The notes beneath the pieces are model-generated. The model was not told the DNA's origin. It did no database searches and worked only from the letters and a program-made list of their open reading frames with translations. Shown one piece after another: positions 31,714 to 39,995 of a stretch of DNA of 47,465 nt. How positions within the stretch are numbered: position 1 is the stretch's first letter; every line of letters starts with the position of its first letter. Location of the stretch: NCBI GenBank assembly GCA_017548505.1, contig JAFYZX010000011.1, forward strand, positions 1-47,465, read 5' to 3'. Origin of the DNA: Bacteroidales bacterium. Lineage in GTDB: Bacteria; Bacteroidota; Bacteroidia; Bacteroidales; UBA932. Both the position numbers and the translations under genes were made by a program.

Positions 31714-31862
31714 GGCGCACAACACTTTTTTACATCGTCGTACGCTTTCATAATTTCCTTTCGCTCCTCATCAGTCAGAGGAACGACATTGTGGGCGGCC
31801 ATTTCCAGGCGCTCCGCGTCATCGTCATAGAGGACGGGCGTTTCTTTAATCGGTTTTGCCAT
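31710..31862 (-). CDS. 50-residue antitoxin-like protein
   Basis: ATG 31862 to TGA 31710; the product starts MAKPIKETPVLYDDDAERL, is acidic in the middle (AAHNVVPLTDEERKEI) and ends in Lys/Cys. Short proteins starting MAKPIKETPxL are commonly encoded next to GNAT genes in Bacteroidales and probably serve as the antitoxin. No ribbon-helix-helix signature is evident, unlike the DUF1778 partners of classical TacT systems. An AAGGAG sequence precedes the start by about 9 bases, a Shine-Dalgarno-like site that is rare in this phylum. The operon has its own promoter and palindrome upstream. Confidence 0.7.
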   Translation of the reverse strand: MAKPIKETPVLYDDDAERLEMAAHNVVPLTDEERKEIMKAYDDVKKCCAP

Positions 31863-31887
31863 AATTCGTTTCTCCTTTTTATTTCGT

Positions 31888-31925
31888 GTTCCCAGTCTAT
31901 AAATGCTGGGAACTGTGCAAATGTA
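31888..31925 (-). promoter_or_regulatory. Promoter and palindrome of the GNAT toxin-antitoxin operon
   Basis: The minus strand reads TACATTTG (31918-31925), a perfect -7 box. The inverted repeat GTTCCCAG / CTGGGAAC (31888-31895, 31906-31913) begins right at the expected transcription start. It is an operator candidate for autoregulation or a 5' stem-loop. Confidence 0.65.
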
Positions 31926-32003
31926 TCATTTTTATTTCATAACGCTGCAACAATCATACAAATTTGCTGAAAAACGGGAGGTTACTTCTCCTTAGGACTG
32001 TTT

Positions 32004-33275
32004 CTATTCGGGTTTCCGGTAGAGTTGCAGTGTGGTTGTTTCTTTCTTGCCGTTTGGGGCGGTTATTTCTTCTGACCACATCATTGTGCTGGCGCTCCTG
32101 TCAAGGGAGACAGCGCATACGTCCTTGAAAGTCTGATGCCTCATACCATCCAGGATATAGTTCTTCATCATTTCCTTCTTGATTTCCAGGCTGTCTTTCA
32201 GGCGTTCCAGTGAGGCCTGAGGGAAGTTGCTGACGTCCATGTCAAAAGAGAGCAGTTCTACTGTCTTGGCATCAAAGTCTATAATCAGGGAGTCTCCCTT
32301 TAGAGACCACCGTCCTTTCATGAAGATGGTCAATGGGGTGACCACAAATATCTCTTTCTGCTCTTCCGGGAGCACGATCTGGAACGTTCCATCCATCTTG
32401 AAAGTTTTCTCCACGGTACTGTCTCCATGGAAGACAAACGTTTGCAGGTTGTTGGCAAGGCCGGCTTCCCATGTACCCGCTATCAAATCTGCGGAAATCC
32501 GGTTGGAAACATTATCGGAATTCATTTTTAGATATGTTTCAATCTCCTTGTCCGTGATGTTCATCAGCAGTTTGTTCTCCCGGTTAAGCAATTCCAGATT
32601 GTTGGCAGCCTGTATATAGGCGTTCCTTCTGGAAAAGTAGCGTTTGATATAGAGAGTTGTAGGGCCTTGTGCAAAAACCTGCTTCATCATCATCCGCTTG
32701 GCATCCGGGTGTGGAATACCGTTATAATCTATTGCGGCTGGAGGTAGCTTCTGAAGGAAGTCCTCGTAAACGTCCTTACTGATTGGACGGTGGAACATAG
32801 GAGCTTCCTCCATCACTTTTATCAGTGAGCGGCGCGTATAGTAGCATGTCTGGATATTATCGTAGAACTTGTTGTTCCCAAGATTCATACGGGCGTCTAT
32901 GCCGCTGTTGAAGGCATTCTCCTTTGTGTCTGCTGTCCAGCTCTTCACCTCCATAGGATCATCATACAGGTATTTGAACGCCATATCAAGCGTATCTATC
33001 GGCAGGGAGTCTATCAGTTCCTGGTGGGTGGCCACATACATTGTAACGTTGAATAGGCTGTCTTCCAGCCGCATATCTTCCTTGAGACTTTGGGAAATCT
33101 CATCGATGTCGCACACGGCCATAATTGCCGTCTGGTGTTGGGCTTCCCGCTGCTTGCTGCTGTCCACAAGGCGGTTGACTCCAAAAGTCAGCCCCACTCC
33201 GATAGATGTACCGAGTATGCTGATAAGCAACTGTCTTATCCAGGAGTAACCTGTTGGGTACTTTTTGTTTTCCAT
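32004..33275 (-). CDS. Membrane-anchored protein of unknown function
   Basis: The 423-residue protein has one N-terminal transmembrane helix (about residues 14-33) followed by a long, mostly helical region (about 40-265, many charged residues). The C-terminal beta-rich domain of about 120 residues (GTWEAGLAN onward, FKMDGTFQIVL, GRWSLKGDSLIIDF) looks lipocalin-like. I cannot assign a family. It begins two bases after the stop codon of the 33278-34084 gene, so the pair is co-transcribed. A weak GGAG/CTCC hairpin with a T-run on the minus strand (31977-31991) follows and may terminate it. Confidence 0.75.
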   Translation of the reverse strand: MENKKYPTGYSWIRQLLISILGTSIGVGLTFGVNRLVDSSKQREAQHQTAIMAVCDIDEISQSLKEDMRLEDSLFNVTMYVATHQELIDSLPIDTLDMAFKYLYDDPMEVKSWTADTKENAFNSGIDARMNLGNNKFYDNIQTCYYTRRSLIKVMEEAPMFHRPISKDVYEDFLQKLPPAAIDYNGIPHPDAKRMMMKQVFAQGPTTLYIKRYFSRRNAYIQAANNLELLNRENKLLMNITDKEIETYLKMNSDNVSNRISADLIAGTWEAGLANNLQTFVFHGDSTVEKTFKMDGTFQIVLPEEQKEIFVVTPLTIFMKGRWSLKGDSLIIDFDAKTVELLSFDMDVSNFPQASLERLKDSLEIKKEMMKNYILDGMRHQTFKDVCAVSLDRSASTMMWSEEITAPNGKKETTTLQLYRKPE

Positions 33276-33277
33276 TC

Positions 33278-34084
33278 TTATTCTGCGCTGGCGTCTTCGA
33301 AGACTTTGCGGATATATTCGAGAATTTCTACCAGGGCATCACGGTGATCCGGGTCTATGCCCGTGCCGGAAGAGAAGATTTCCTTGGAACCGAAGTTCAT
33401 TGAGAGATACCAGCTCCACACGTCGTTTGCGTCCAGAAGAACGCTGATAGGGGCGTACTGCTTTGCAATGTCATAAAGCTGGCCGTCCTTAATCATCTTG
33501 TCCACTGTGTCGAAAATGGAATCGTCAACAACCGCCTTCTCGGTATCGTCGTACGATATTTCTGCCTTTCCGTCATCGTTTCTTGCCATCCTTACTTTTC
33601 TTGTGCTGCCGTAGCTGTCTTTGATGAACCATGTGAAACTTGTCAGCTTTTCCTCAGGCATATTGTTGTGTACCATATTGCGGTAGCTTTCAGCGGCGTC
33701 GTGGACCTTGAGGGCCCTGGCTTTCAGGGTCTCGGCTTTGGTAAAGCATTCCGCCGCCTTCTCCAGGTCCGTGAAATACTTCTCCAGTTTCTTGATCTGC
33801 TTAGTAGGGTTGGTCTCGTTCTTTATGATATCGCTGCGGACTTTCAGAATCTCGTCCAGGCGGGCGATTTCCTTTTCTGTTTGCTCAGCGATGAACTTAA
33901 GGTCGTTCTTGTTGAACTTTGCCATTTCTTCCGTGATGCTGGAAACCCACTCGTCCGTAGTGATGTAGATAATCTCTGTTCCTACGGTTCCTTTCTGGTT
34001 TATTTCAGCAATCACTTCCTTGTTCTGGGCCAGAAGTGAACTTCCGAGCAATGTTGCCATTGCCATAATTATCAGCCTTTTCAT
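33278..34084 (-). CDS. Secreted coiled-coil protein of unknown function
   Basis: The 268-residue protein has a signal peptide (about 1-20, ending SLLAQ) and then a long helical, heptad-like region (about 60-140, Lys/Glu rich, IAEQTEKEIARLDEILK). A small C-terminal domain carries a few aromatic residues. No family recognised. It heads a two-gene unit with the membrane protein 32004-33275 (gap of two bases), so it may be a periplasmic partner of that protein. A -7 box lies 24 bases before the ATG. Confidence 0.75.
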   Translation of the reverse strand: MKRLIIMAMATLLGSSLLAQNKEVIAEINQKGTVGTEIIYITTDEWVSSITEEMAKFNKNDLKFIAEQTEKEIARLDEILKVRSDIIKNETNPTKQIKKLEKYFTDLEKAAECFTKAETLKARALKVHDAAESYRNMVHNNMPEEKLTSFTWFIKDSYGSTRKVRMARNDDGKAEISYDDTEKAVVDDSIFDTVDKMIKDGQLYDIAKQYAPISVLLDANDVWSWYLSMNFGSKEIFSSGTGIDPDHRDALVEILEYIRKVFEDASAE

Positions 34085-34107
34085 ACTAAAATCGTTTTTG
34101 ATTTACA

Positions 34108-34115
34108 CAAAGATA
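34108..34115 (-). promoter_or_regulatory. -7 box of the 33278-34084 gene
   Basis: The minus strand reads TATCTTTG (34108-34115), fitting TAnnTTTG, about 24 bases before the ATG. Confidence 0.6.
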
Positions 34116-34136
34116 TAAAAAGATAGAATAAATCCC

Positions 34137-34144
34137 TATCTTTA
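34137..34144 (+). promoter_or_regulatory. -7 box of the 34170-34739 gene
   Basis: TATCTTTA fits TAnnTTTG at seven of eight consensus positions, 25 bases before the ATG at 34170. It is divergent from the box at 34108-34115. Confidence 0.5.
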
Positions 34145-34169
34145 CAATCAAACACATAATACTTAGTAT

Positions 34170-34739
34170 ATGAAACGTCTTGCTTTTATTGCTTTGGCTG
34201 CTATCCTGATAGCGGTATTTGTCATAGCTACAGCCTCAACCGGCGGAACCAAGTATTCCTTTACCTTTGATTCCTTTCCGGAAAATGTGGAGGATATGGA
34301 GAGTATGGATGTAGACCGTACAGATCCGTATGAGGTTGCGGCCATGACCGTTGCTGCTCTTACTCGCTTTGAGACCAGCGAAGGGGACTGTTTTGCAATG
34401 CTTAACTGGCTCAAGGGCCCGGATCCTCTCACCGGTCTGGAAAAGACACAGCTCAGAGACCGCCTCAGAGGCAAGGGCTACAAAGTGATGTCTTTCTTCA
34501 AGGGCGCTACCCCTGAAAATGGCTACACTCCAGTCCAGCCTTATAAGGTGTCTGTTTCTTCCAACTCAGGCTCATTCCAGGAGAGTGGCTGGTGCCGCCT
34601 CTATCTGAAATCCGGCGGTGCGGATTCCGCCCGTCCAATCAAGCTTAGGCAGAAAAAGAGCACAAAAGAATGGTACCTCAACGAAATCCTTTTCCTCGCC
34701 GATATCCGCAAGCCGGTTGAGGAAGACCCTTGGAACTAA
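34170..34739 (+). CDS. DUF6935-like protein
   Basis: The 189-residue protein has a hydrophobic N-terminus (signal peptide or anchor, about residues 4-22) followed by a conserved-looking block: DPYEVAAMTVAALTRF, LNWLKGPDPLTGLEK and KGYKVMSFFKGATPENGYTP. I associate this with the DUF6935 family (an uncharacterised domain with AALTVAAL, GP..L and Y..SYF.GA..N.Y.P elements). The identification is by memory of the pattern. The function is unknown. Single gene with its own promoter and a strong terminator that also ends the convergent fimbrillin transcript. Confidence 0.7.
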   Translation: MKRLAFIALAAILIAVFVIATASTGGTKYSFTFDSFPENVEDMESMDVDRTDPYEVAAMTVAALTRFETSEGDCFAMLNWLKGPDPLTGLEKTQLRDRLRGKGYKVMSFFKGATPENGYTPVQPYKVSVSSNSGSFQESGWCRLYLKSGGADSARPIKLRQKKSTKEWYLNEILFLADIRKPVEEDPWN

Positions 34740-34760
34740 AAAACATTGCCCTAAACGAAG

Positions 34761-34795
34761 AAAGGCGGCCTCCGGAATGGAGAGCCGCCTTTTCT
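34761..34795. terminator. Bidirectional rho-independent terminator
   Basis: AAAGGCGGC-CTCC pairs with GGAG-A-GCCGCCTTT (one bulged A) around a 5-base loop, with T-rich ends on both strands. It lies between the convergent genes ending at 34739 and 34827. Confidence 0.85.
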
Positions 34796-34826
34796 TCATA
34801 TAAGCTTTTACTCAGCGACTGGATTC

Positions 34827-36245
34827 TTAGAATGCCAATACTGCAAGAGAATAAGGGAAATTTGTTTTAGGTGCACTTTTAGCTTGTCCGTTGCTGCCTG
34901 TAGCATAGTATTGCCAATAATTATCAGCGCTATATTCTGTACTTGTAGTAATTGTTGGAGTAGAAGCAGATGTTAGATAACTGCCGGTTGCATTTATTAC
35001 TGCGTTGTTCAAACGGCTGAATCCCAGAGTGTTGTTTGGCATCTCAGTCAAATTTGCAGAAGAATTGTTTACTGTCTTGACTATCAGATTCATCTGGTAT
35101 GCGGAAGGAAGGAACCACCCGCTTGTGCCGGAAGAAGGTAGTGCTTTAGTGCATCCGCTTGTCACACTTGAGATATTGTTGTGAAGAGCATTGTAGAATG
35201 CAGGGAAGTTAGTTTCATTGTCCTTACCTGCAGACAGGGCAGAGCCTGATTCTTTTGCAGCTAAGGCGTCGGCAAAGTTTGTATAACGGTTTGTATTGTG
35301 GGTTCCTGAAGCTGAGGCCCACTGGCCGTTAACTACTCTTGTTGCTACGGCAAGGCCGTGGGTAAAACCAGCCTCGGCAGTTTCGCTTCCAAGATAAGTG
35401 ATAACGGCGGAAACCAATGTACCTGCAGCCTGGGCATCGGTTTTGTTCTTGTAGAACTTTCCGTTAGCTCCGATAGCGTTTCCTATGGTTGCCATTTTTA
35501 AGGTTGGTCTGTAGAACATGCCTGTGCTAAGGTTCGCGGTACCTTTTGCAATATATGGCTTGCCGTCAGATGAAGTAGCTTCAAACCAGAGAGTGGCGGT
35601 TGTTGGAGGAAGTGTAACGTATAGGATGTTGGTCGGGGTGGCAGGGGTTACTGTAGTGACAATATTATCATTTACGTCTTTAATTATCAGAGAACTTACA
35701 CTTAGATCGTTGGCTCCATCTGCATCTTTGATGGAGAATTTGCAGATAGCATGCTGGGTATCCATTGAAACCCCGCCGTTTAGAGAAGCAGTTGTGCCTT
35801 CTACAGCAAAGGTGCCGTATCCTACTCGTAAATCGCGTTCTGGGCTTAAGGTTCCATCCTGTTCGCTTGTGGCTGTAGGAATAATATTACCGCTGCTATT
35901 TACTAAGGAAGCAGGGTAAATAAGAGTAACAGATTGCTGGTCAATAACTCCATTCGGAAGTGTGGCTGTAATAGTTGCAGTTCCGCCGCTGCTGACTTCT
36001 GTTATTGTTGCAGTAGTTTTGACCATATCGTCTTCCAATATGTATACGAGAGCAATAGTTTCGTTCTCCCCCCATGTTGCCTGTAAGGTGCTTCCGTTGT
36101 CCGTAAGCGCTTTTGTTTTGGCCGGATTTACGGTTGCCTTGAAAGTTATGCCTTTAGTAGTCTCTGGAACAGTTTCGCTTTTTTCAGAGCAGCCCATCGC
36201 CAAAAGAGCAACGGCGGCAATAGCTAAAAATATCTTTGCTTTCAT
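34827..36245 (-). CDS. Fimbrillin-like surface lipoprotein
   Basis: The 472-residue protein has a lipoprotein signal ending LLAMGC (Cys19). A fimbrillin-type N-terminal domain follows (ATWGENETIALVY, VTLIYPASL, MDTQHAICKFSIKD, TLPPTTATLWFEA, FYRPTLKM) to about residue 240. The C-terminal domain of about 230 residues (GLAVATRVVNGQWA, WFLPSAYQMNLIVKTVN, YWQYYATGS) resembles FISUMP-type ends. It is probably surface exposed or a pilus component. It is encoded 33 bases downstream of a 48-residue gene, the same layout as the 10087/7805 pair. Confidence 0.82.
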   Translation of the reverse strand: MKAKIFLAIAAVALLAMGCSEKSETVPETTKGITFKATVNPAKTKALTDNGSTLQATWGENETIALVYILEDDMVKTTATITEVSSGGTATITATLPNGVIDQQSVTLIYPASLVNSSGNIIPTATSEQDGTLSPERDLRVGYGTFAVEGTTASLNGGVSMDTQHAICKFSIKDADGANDLSVSSLIIKDVNDNIVTTVTPATPTNILYVTLPPTTATLWFEATSSDGKPYIAKGTANLSTGMFYRPTLKMATIGNAIGANGKFYKNKTDAQAAGTLVSAVITYLGSETAEAGFTHGLAVATRVVNGQWASASGTHNTNRYTNFADALAAKESGSALSAGKDNETNFPAFYNALHNNISSVTSGCTKALPSSGTSGWFLPSAYQMNLIVKTVNNSSANLTEMPNNTLGFSRLNNAVINATGSYLTSASTPTITTSTEYSADNYWQYYATGSNGQAKSAPKTNFPYSLAVLAF

Positions 36246-36278
36246 TTCGATGTTCTTTTAGAGTTTAACAATAGTTCT

Positions 36279-36425
36279 TTAAAATGTAAAACCATCTCCT
36301 CCATCGTTATAATCATCTGGGTCGGGCACTGAATTAGGGACTGGACTTTGACAGATAATGTTTTCTGTTTGCACCCGGAAGACTTTTGTTACCGGTTGCG
36401 TGTAGTTTAACAAGATTTTTTTCAT
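36279..36425 (-). CDS. 48-residue peptide encoded ahead of fimbrillin gene
   Basis: ATG 36425 to TAA 36279. The product starts MKKILLNYTQPVTKVFRVQT, has a CQSPVPNS stretch and ends in an Asp/Gly-rich tail (PDPDDYNDGGDGFTF). Its form, a basic start and acidic Gly/Asp tail without a signal peptide, matches the small proteins encoded before fimbrillin-like genes in this order. Compare 10087-10212. It is 33 bases from the fimbrillin start. Function unknown. Confidence 0.65.
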   Translation of the reverse strand: MKKILLNYTQPVTKVFRVQTENIICQSPVPNSVPDPDDYNDGGDGFTF

Positions 36426-36516
36426 AATAGAAACGTTTTTATTGAGTAAATACAAATAGTCTTAACCTTGTATTTCCCAGAGTTATGAAAAAAATCTGTT
36501 TCAGGCAATTATGTGG

Positions 36517-38913
36517 TTACAGGAAGGCGAAGGCCTTGGAGACGGCCAGGGCTACAATCCAGGCGAGGATGAGGGTGTAGCAGACGGTGAAGATGGCCCA
36601 TTTCCAGCTGCCGGTTTCTGTTTTGATGGCTCCGATAGTTGCGATGCAAGGGAAGTAGATAAGGGTGAAAGCCATGAAGGCAAGGGCGATGGCCGGCGTG
36701 AGTACATTGCCTATAATTAGTTGTCCGTCAACCGTGTAGAGCATGTTCATGGTGCTGACCACGATTTCCTTGGCGGCCATTCCGGAAAGGAGCGAAACGC
36801 TCTCCTGCCAGTGGAAGCCCAGTGGGGCGAGGACAGGACTGATGAAGTTTCCGATGGCGGCAAGATATGAGTGCTCAAGCCTTGCGGCAGGGTCAGGATC
36901 TCCGGTAGGGAAGTAACTCATCGCCCAGACTATGAGTGTTCCGATAAGGATGACGGTAGCAATCTTGTGCAGGTATTGCTTGCCCTTGTCCCATGTGTCT
37001 CTTAGCAGGGACTTTAGGGTTGGTATCCTGTAAGGCGGAAGCTCCATTACGAAAGGTGTCTCGTCCGAGTTGAAGAGAACTTTGCTGAAAAGCTTGGCCA
37101 TAAGGCCTGCAAGCAGCACTCCTCCCAGATAAATGCAGAAGATGACCAGGCCTGCGCTCTTAGGGAAGAAAACTCCGGCCAAAAGCAGATAGATAGGAAG
37201 CCTGGCGTTGCAGCTCATAAGAGGGTTGATGAGGATGGTAATCATCCTGGCGTTGCGGTTCTCGATGGTCCTTGTGGCCATTACCGCCGGAACGTTGCAT
37301 CCGAAACCCATCATAAGCGGTATGAAGCTTCTGCCGTGAAGGCCGATAAGGTGCATCAGCCTGTCCATTATGAAGGCGGCTCTGGCCATGTAGCCGCTGG
37401 CCTCCATCAGCGATATGAAGAAGAACAGTATCAGGATGTTAGGCAGGAAAACCAGCACACCTCCCACTCCAGTTATAATACCGTCCACAATCAGGGCCTT
37501 GAACCACCCGTCGCTGAGAAGGGAGCCAACCTTTTCTCCCAGCCATCCGATTCCGGCATCTATCCAGTCCATAGGGTACTGGCCGATGGAGAAGGTGGCC
37601 TGGAAGATAAGGTACATCGCGATGAGGAAAATAGGGAAGCCAAGCCATCTGCCCGTAACGATGTTGTCTATCTTTTCGGAAAGGGTTTTGCCCGGTTTCC
37701 TTTCTCCTCTGCGATAAGTTTCCCTGAGAGCTCCGTCTATGAAGCCGTACTTGGCATCCATAATTGCGTTTTCCGGAGAATCGTGGAGTTCCCTTTCGAT
37801 GGCCAGTGCTTCGCTATCCCTTACCTTGAGGATTTCCCCTTTGTTTGCAAATCCGTCCAGTGTCTTTTCTATCTCCTTGTCTTTTTGGAGAATACGCAGG
37901 GCAATATATCGCGGAGTAAACTCATCTATAGCGTTGGGATTCTTGTAGATTTCCTCCCTTATGCGGTTGACGCTTTTTTCTATGACGGGCCCGTGGTTTA
38001 CGTGGATGTGCTTGAGAATTCCCTGTACATTCTCGTTTTCCTCGTACACGTCTATTATGGTGTCGAACAGGGTGGCGATGCCGCGGTTCTTGACAGATAC
38101 CGTAGGCACCATCGGCACTCCCAGCAGCTTTTCAAGTTCCTTGTAGTCAAGAATGTCTCCTTTCTCCTCCAGCTCGTCCCACATGTTCAGGGCTATGACC
38201 ATCTTCAGGTTCATGTCTATGAGCTGTGTAGTCAGGAAGAGGTTTCTTTCCAGGTTGGAGGAATCCACCACGTTGAGGATTACATCCGGATGGTCGTGGA
38301 CAATGGAGTGGCGCACATATTTTTCCTCCGGACTGTAGGCGGAGATGGAATAGGTTCCCGGAAGGTCTATCAGGGTGATGCGGTAGCCCTTGTAGTACAT
38401 CTTGCCCCTTACGGCATCCACGGTTACCCCGCTGTAGTTGCCCACTCTCTGGTGGCTTCCGCTGGCGCGGTTGAAAAGGCTGGTCTTGCCGCAGTTTGGA
38501 TTGCCCACGAGCGCTACTGTAATCTCCTTGCTCTTTTCTCTTGCTCCGCGATACAGGGCGTCTTCCTCTTCCGTGGCCTTGGAGGCGGAGTCCCTGAATT
38601 TGCAATTGCTTTCCGCGCATCCGATGCAGGTTGGCATAAAGTTGCCGGTCCTGGGATTATGTTCCTTGGCGAGGTGCTCCGCTTCTTCCACTGAGATGAC
38701 CTCTATCTGGGAGGCTTCGCTGAGCCTCAGCGATACGTGATATCCGAGAATCTGGTACTCAACAGGATCCTGCAGGGGAGCCTTGTGGACAACCTCCACG
38801 ATTTTCCCCTGGATAAAGCCCATCTCTATGATCCTCTTGCGGAAACCTCCGTGACCCAGGATCTTTACGATGACGCCCTTTTCTCCCGTGTTCAGCTCAG
38901 ACAGTTTTGCCAT
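36517..38913 (-). CDS. feoB: FeoA-FeoB fusion, ferrous iron transporter
   Basis: The 798-residue protein begins with a FeoA-type SH3-like domain (about 1-76: MGFIQGKIVEVVHKAP, LGYHVSLRLSEA). A linker with a Cys cluster (CIGCAESNC, about 96-104) follows, then the G domain of FeoB. The G domain shows GNPNCGKTS (137-145), DLPGTYS and NMWD. The remaining part has the FeoB membrane helices, with FGCNVPAVMATR in the core permease region. It imports Fe2+ across the inner membrane using GTP-dependent gating. The fused FeoA-FeoB form is common in Bacteroidales. It has its own promoter just before the start. Confidence 0.95.
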   Translation of the reverse strand: MAKLSELNTGEKGVIVKILGHGGFRKRIIEMGFIQGKIVEVVHKAPLQDPVEYQILGYHVSLRLSEASQIEVISVEEAEHLAKEHNPRTGNFMPTCIGCAESNCKFRDSASKATEEEDALYRGAREKSKEITVALVGNPNCGKTSLFNRASGSHQRVGNYSGVTVDAVRGKMYYKGYRITLIDLPGTYSISAYSPEEKYVRHSIVHDHPDVILNVVDSSNLERNLFLTTQLIDMNLKMVIALNMWDELEEKGDILDYKELEKLLGVPMVPTVSVKNRGIATLFDTIIDVYEENENVQGILKHIHVNHGPVIEKSVNRIREEIYKNPNAIDEFTPRYIALRILQKDKEIEKTLDGFANKGEILKVRDSEALAIERELHDSPENAIMDAKYGFIDGALRETYRRGERKPGKTLSEKIDNIVTGRWLGFPIFLIAMYLIFQATFSIGQYPMDWIDAGIGWLGEKVGSLLSDGWFKALIVDGIITGVGGVLVFLPNILILFFFISLMEASGYMARAAFIMDRLMHLIGLHGRSFIPLMMGFGCNVPAVMATRTIENRNARMITILINPLMSCNARLPIYLLLAGVFFPKSAGLVIFCIYLGGVLLAGLMAKLFSKVLFNSDETPFVMELPPYRIPTLKSLLRDTWDKGKQYLHKIATVILIGTLIVWAMSYFPTGDPDPAARLEHSYLAAIGNFISPVLAPLGFHWQESVSLLSGMAAKEIVVSTMNMLYTVDGQLIIGNVLTPAIALAFMAFTLIYFPCIATIGAIKTETGSWKWAIFTVCYTLILAWIVALAVSKAFAFL

Positions 38914-38924
38914 AATTCCGGCGG

Positions 38925-38932
38925 CAAAGATA
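38925..38932 (-). promoter_or_regulatory. -7 box of feoAB
   Basis: The minus strand reads TATCTTTG, a perfect match, 11 bases before the ATG at 38913, so the feoAB message has a very short leader. No clear -33 box and no obvious Fur box were recognised. Confidence 0.6.
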
Positions 38933-38977
38933 ATGCAATTAGATAAGGCTGTCCATACCCACTTTTCGGTAATTTTA

Positions 38978-38985
38978 TATATTTG
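38978..38985 (+). promoter_or_regulatory. -7 box of the 39018-39848 gene
   Basis: TATATTTG, a perfect TAnnTTTG match; transcription would start near 38991, just before either candidate start codon (39000 or 39018). It lies back-to-back with the feoAB promoter. Confidence 0.6.
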
Positions 38986-39017
38986 CGCTCGAAAATGAAA
39001 TGTCTAAAAAAATGATT

Positions 39018-39848
39018 ATGAAAAAGTTTGTTTTTTATGCATTGACTGTTCTTGTTGCAACTGTATTGGTTTCCTGCAACAAGAGTCACACTCCTGATGT
39101 TCCTTACCACCAGGTAGTAGCTACTTTTGATGACCTTGAGGCTGGAATGTTTGCCAGTGACGTTTACGGAGAAAACCTTTACGGAAAGGGCTATTACTGG
39201 CTGGACAAGAACACAGGCCTTGGATCAAAGCCTGTAGGTGACCAGTATTATTCCGGAGGTATTGCAGTAGGCAACTTCCCTGAAGTAAACCTCAAGCCTG
39301 AAGATGCGGCCAACTGGTACAAGAGCCAGCTGGCGGTCAACTACAAGAACCTGAGGGGATACCCTGGCTACAACAATACCGAGCACTGCCTCGTTTCCTT
39401 TGGCTGGGCAGACCCTAACGGCTGGAACAACGCTCCTACAATGAACTTCACGGATACCGATACCACCACAAGGGTTATTGAAGGACTGTATATCACCAAC
39501 ACCAGCTATGCTGTTGCGCAGATGACTACGGATCTTGGAAGCGGCGTTCCAATCAAGGACGGATGGTTCAAGGTTATCTTCATCGGTCTCGATGCAAAGG
39601 GTAACCAGACTGGCAAAATCGAGGTATATCTTGCAAACTACAAGGATGGCGGCCAGTTTATGCTCGAGCAGTGGCAGCCGGTAGCCCTGTCAGGTCTTGG
39701 AAGGATCCACACTCTGAAGATAGATATGGACGGTTCCGACAAGGGAATCTATGGACTCAACACTCCTGCATACGTTGCAATCGACTGCATCGTTGTAAGA
39801 GTTGACAAGGGCACAACCGTTACCCCTAACAAGGCCAACATCCTGTAA
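39018..39848 (+). CDS. DUF4465-like lipoprotein
   Basis: The start at 39018 gives 276 residues and a clean lipoprotein signal (MKKFVFYALTVLVATVLVSC); an ATG at 39000 would add six residues (MSKKMI) and cannot be excluded. The mature part starts VATFDDLEAG and contains YYWLDKNT, a YYSGGIAVGNFPEVN segment, and strands typical of a beta-sandwich such as GWFKVIFIGLD. The pattern fits DUF4465 proteins, outer-membrane or surface proteins of unknown function, often found near carbohydrate- or vitamin B12-uptake genes; no such genes are seen here. Confidence 0.7.
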   Translation: MKKFVFYALTVLVATVLVSCNKSHTPDVPYHQVVATFDDLEAGMFASDVYGENLYGKGYYWLDKNTGLGSKPVGDQYYSGGIAVGNFPEVNLKPEDAANWYKSQLAVNYKNLRGYPGYNNTEHCLVSFGWADPNGWNNAPTMNFTDTDTTTRVIEGLYITNTSYAVAQMTTDLGSGVPIKDGWFKVIFIGLDAKGNQTGKIEVYLANYKDGGQFMLEQWQPVALSGLGRIHTLKIDMDGSDKGIYGLNTPAYVAIDCIVVRVDKGTTVTPNKANIL

Positions 39849-39864
39849 TACTACAGAAGAGGAT

Positions 39865-39988
39865 ATAATAGCAGCCAGTCATTTTTATTGCCCTCGCTTC
39901 GCTCGTCCCGACCTGCCTGTGCGGCAGGTCACCCATTCATGAGGCCATGGGCGGCCACAGGCAAGTAAAAAATGCTGGCTGCTATTAT
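39865..39988. repeat. 124-bp inverted-repeat element (MITE-like) between convergent genes
   Basis: Perfect 14-bp terminal arms ATAATAGCAGCCAG / CTGGCTGCTATTAT (39865-39878, 39975-39988) are extended inward by A/T-rich complementary runs. Inside are a perfect hairpin GACCTGCC / GGCAGGTC (39910-39917, 39923-39930) and a GCCTGTG / CACAGGC pair. The G/C-rich core contrasts with its ends. It has no coding capacity and could be a non-autonomous mobile palindrome that also acts as a bidirectional terminator for the genes ending at 39848 and 39996. Confidence 0.7.
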
Positions 39989-39995
39989 TGTGCTG

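Noticed and set aside
37336..38694. Plus-strand open frame of about 450 codons opposite feoB
   Set aside because: It lies opposite a gene with complete FeoA/FeoB motifs and has no promoter or hydrophobic pattern of its own.
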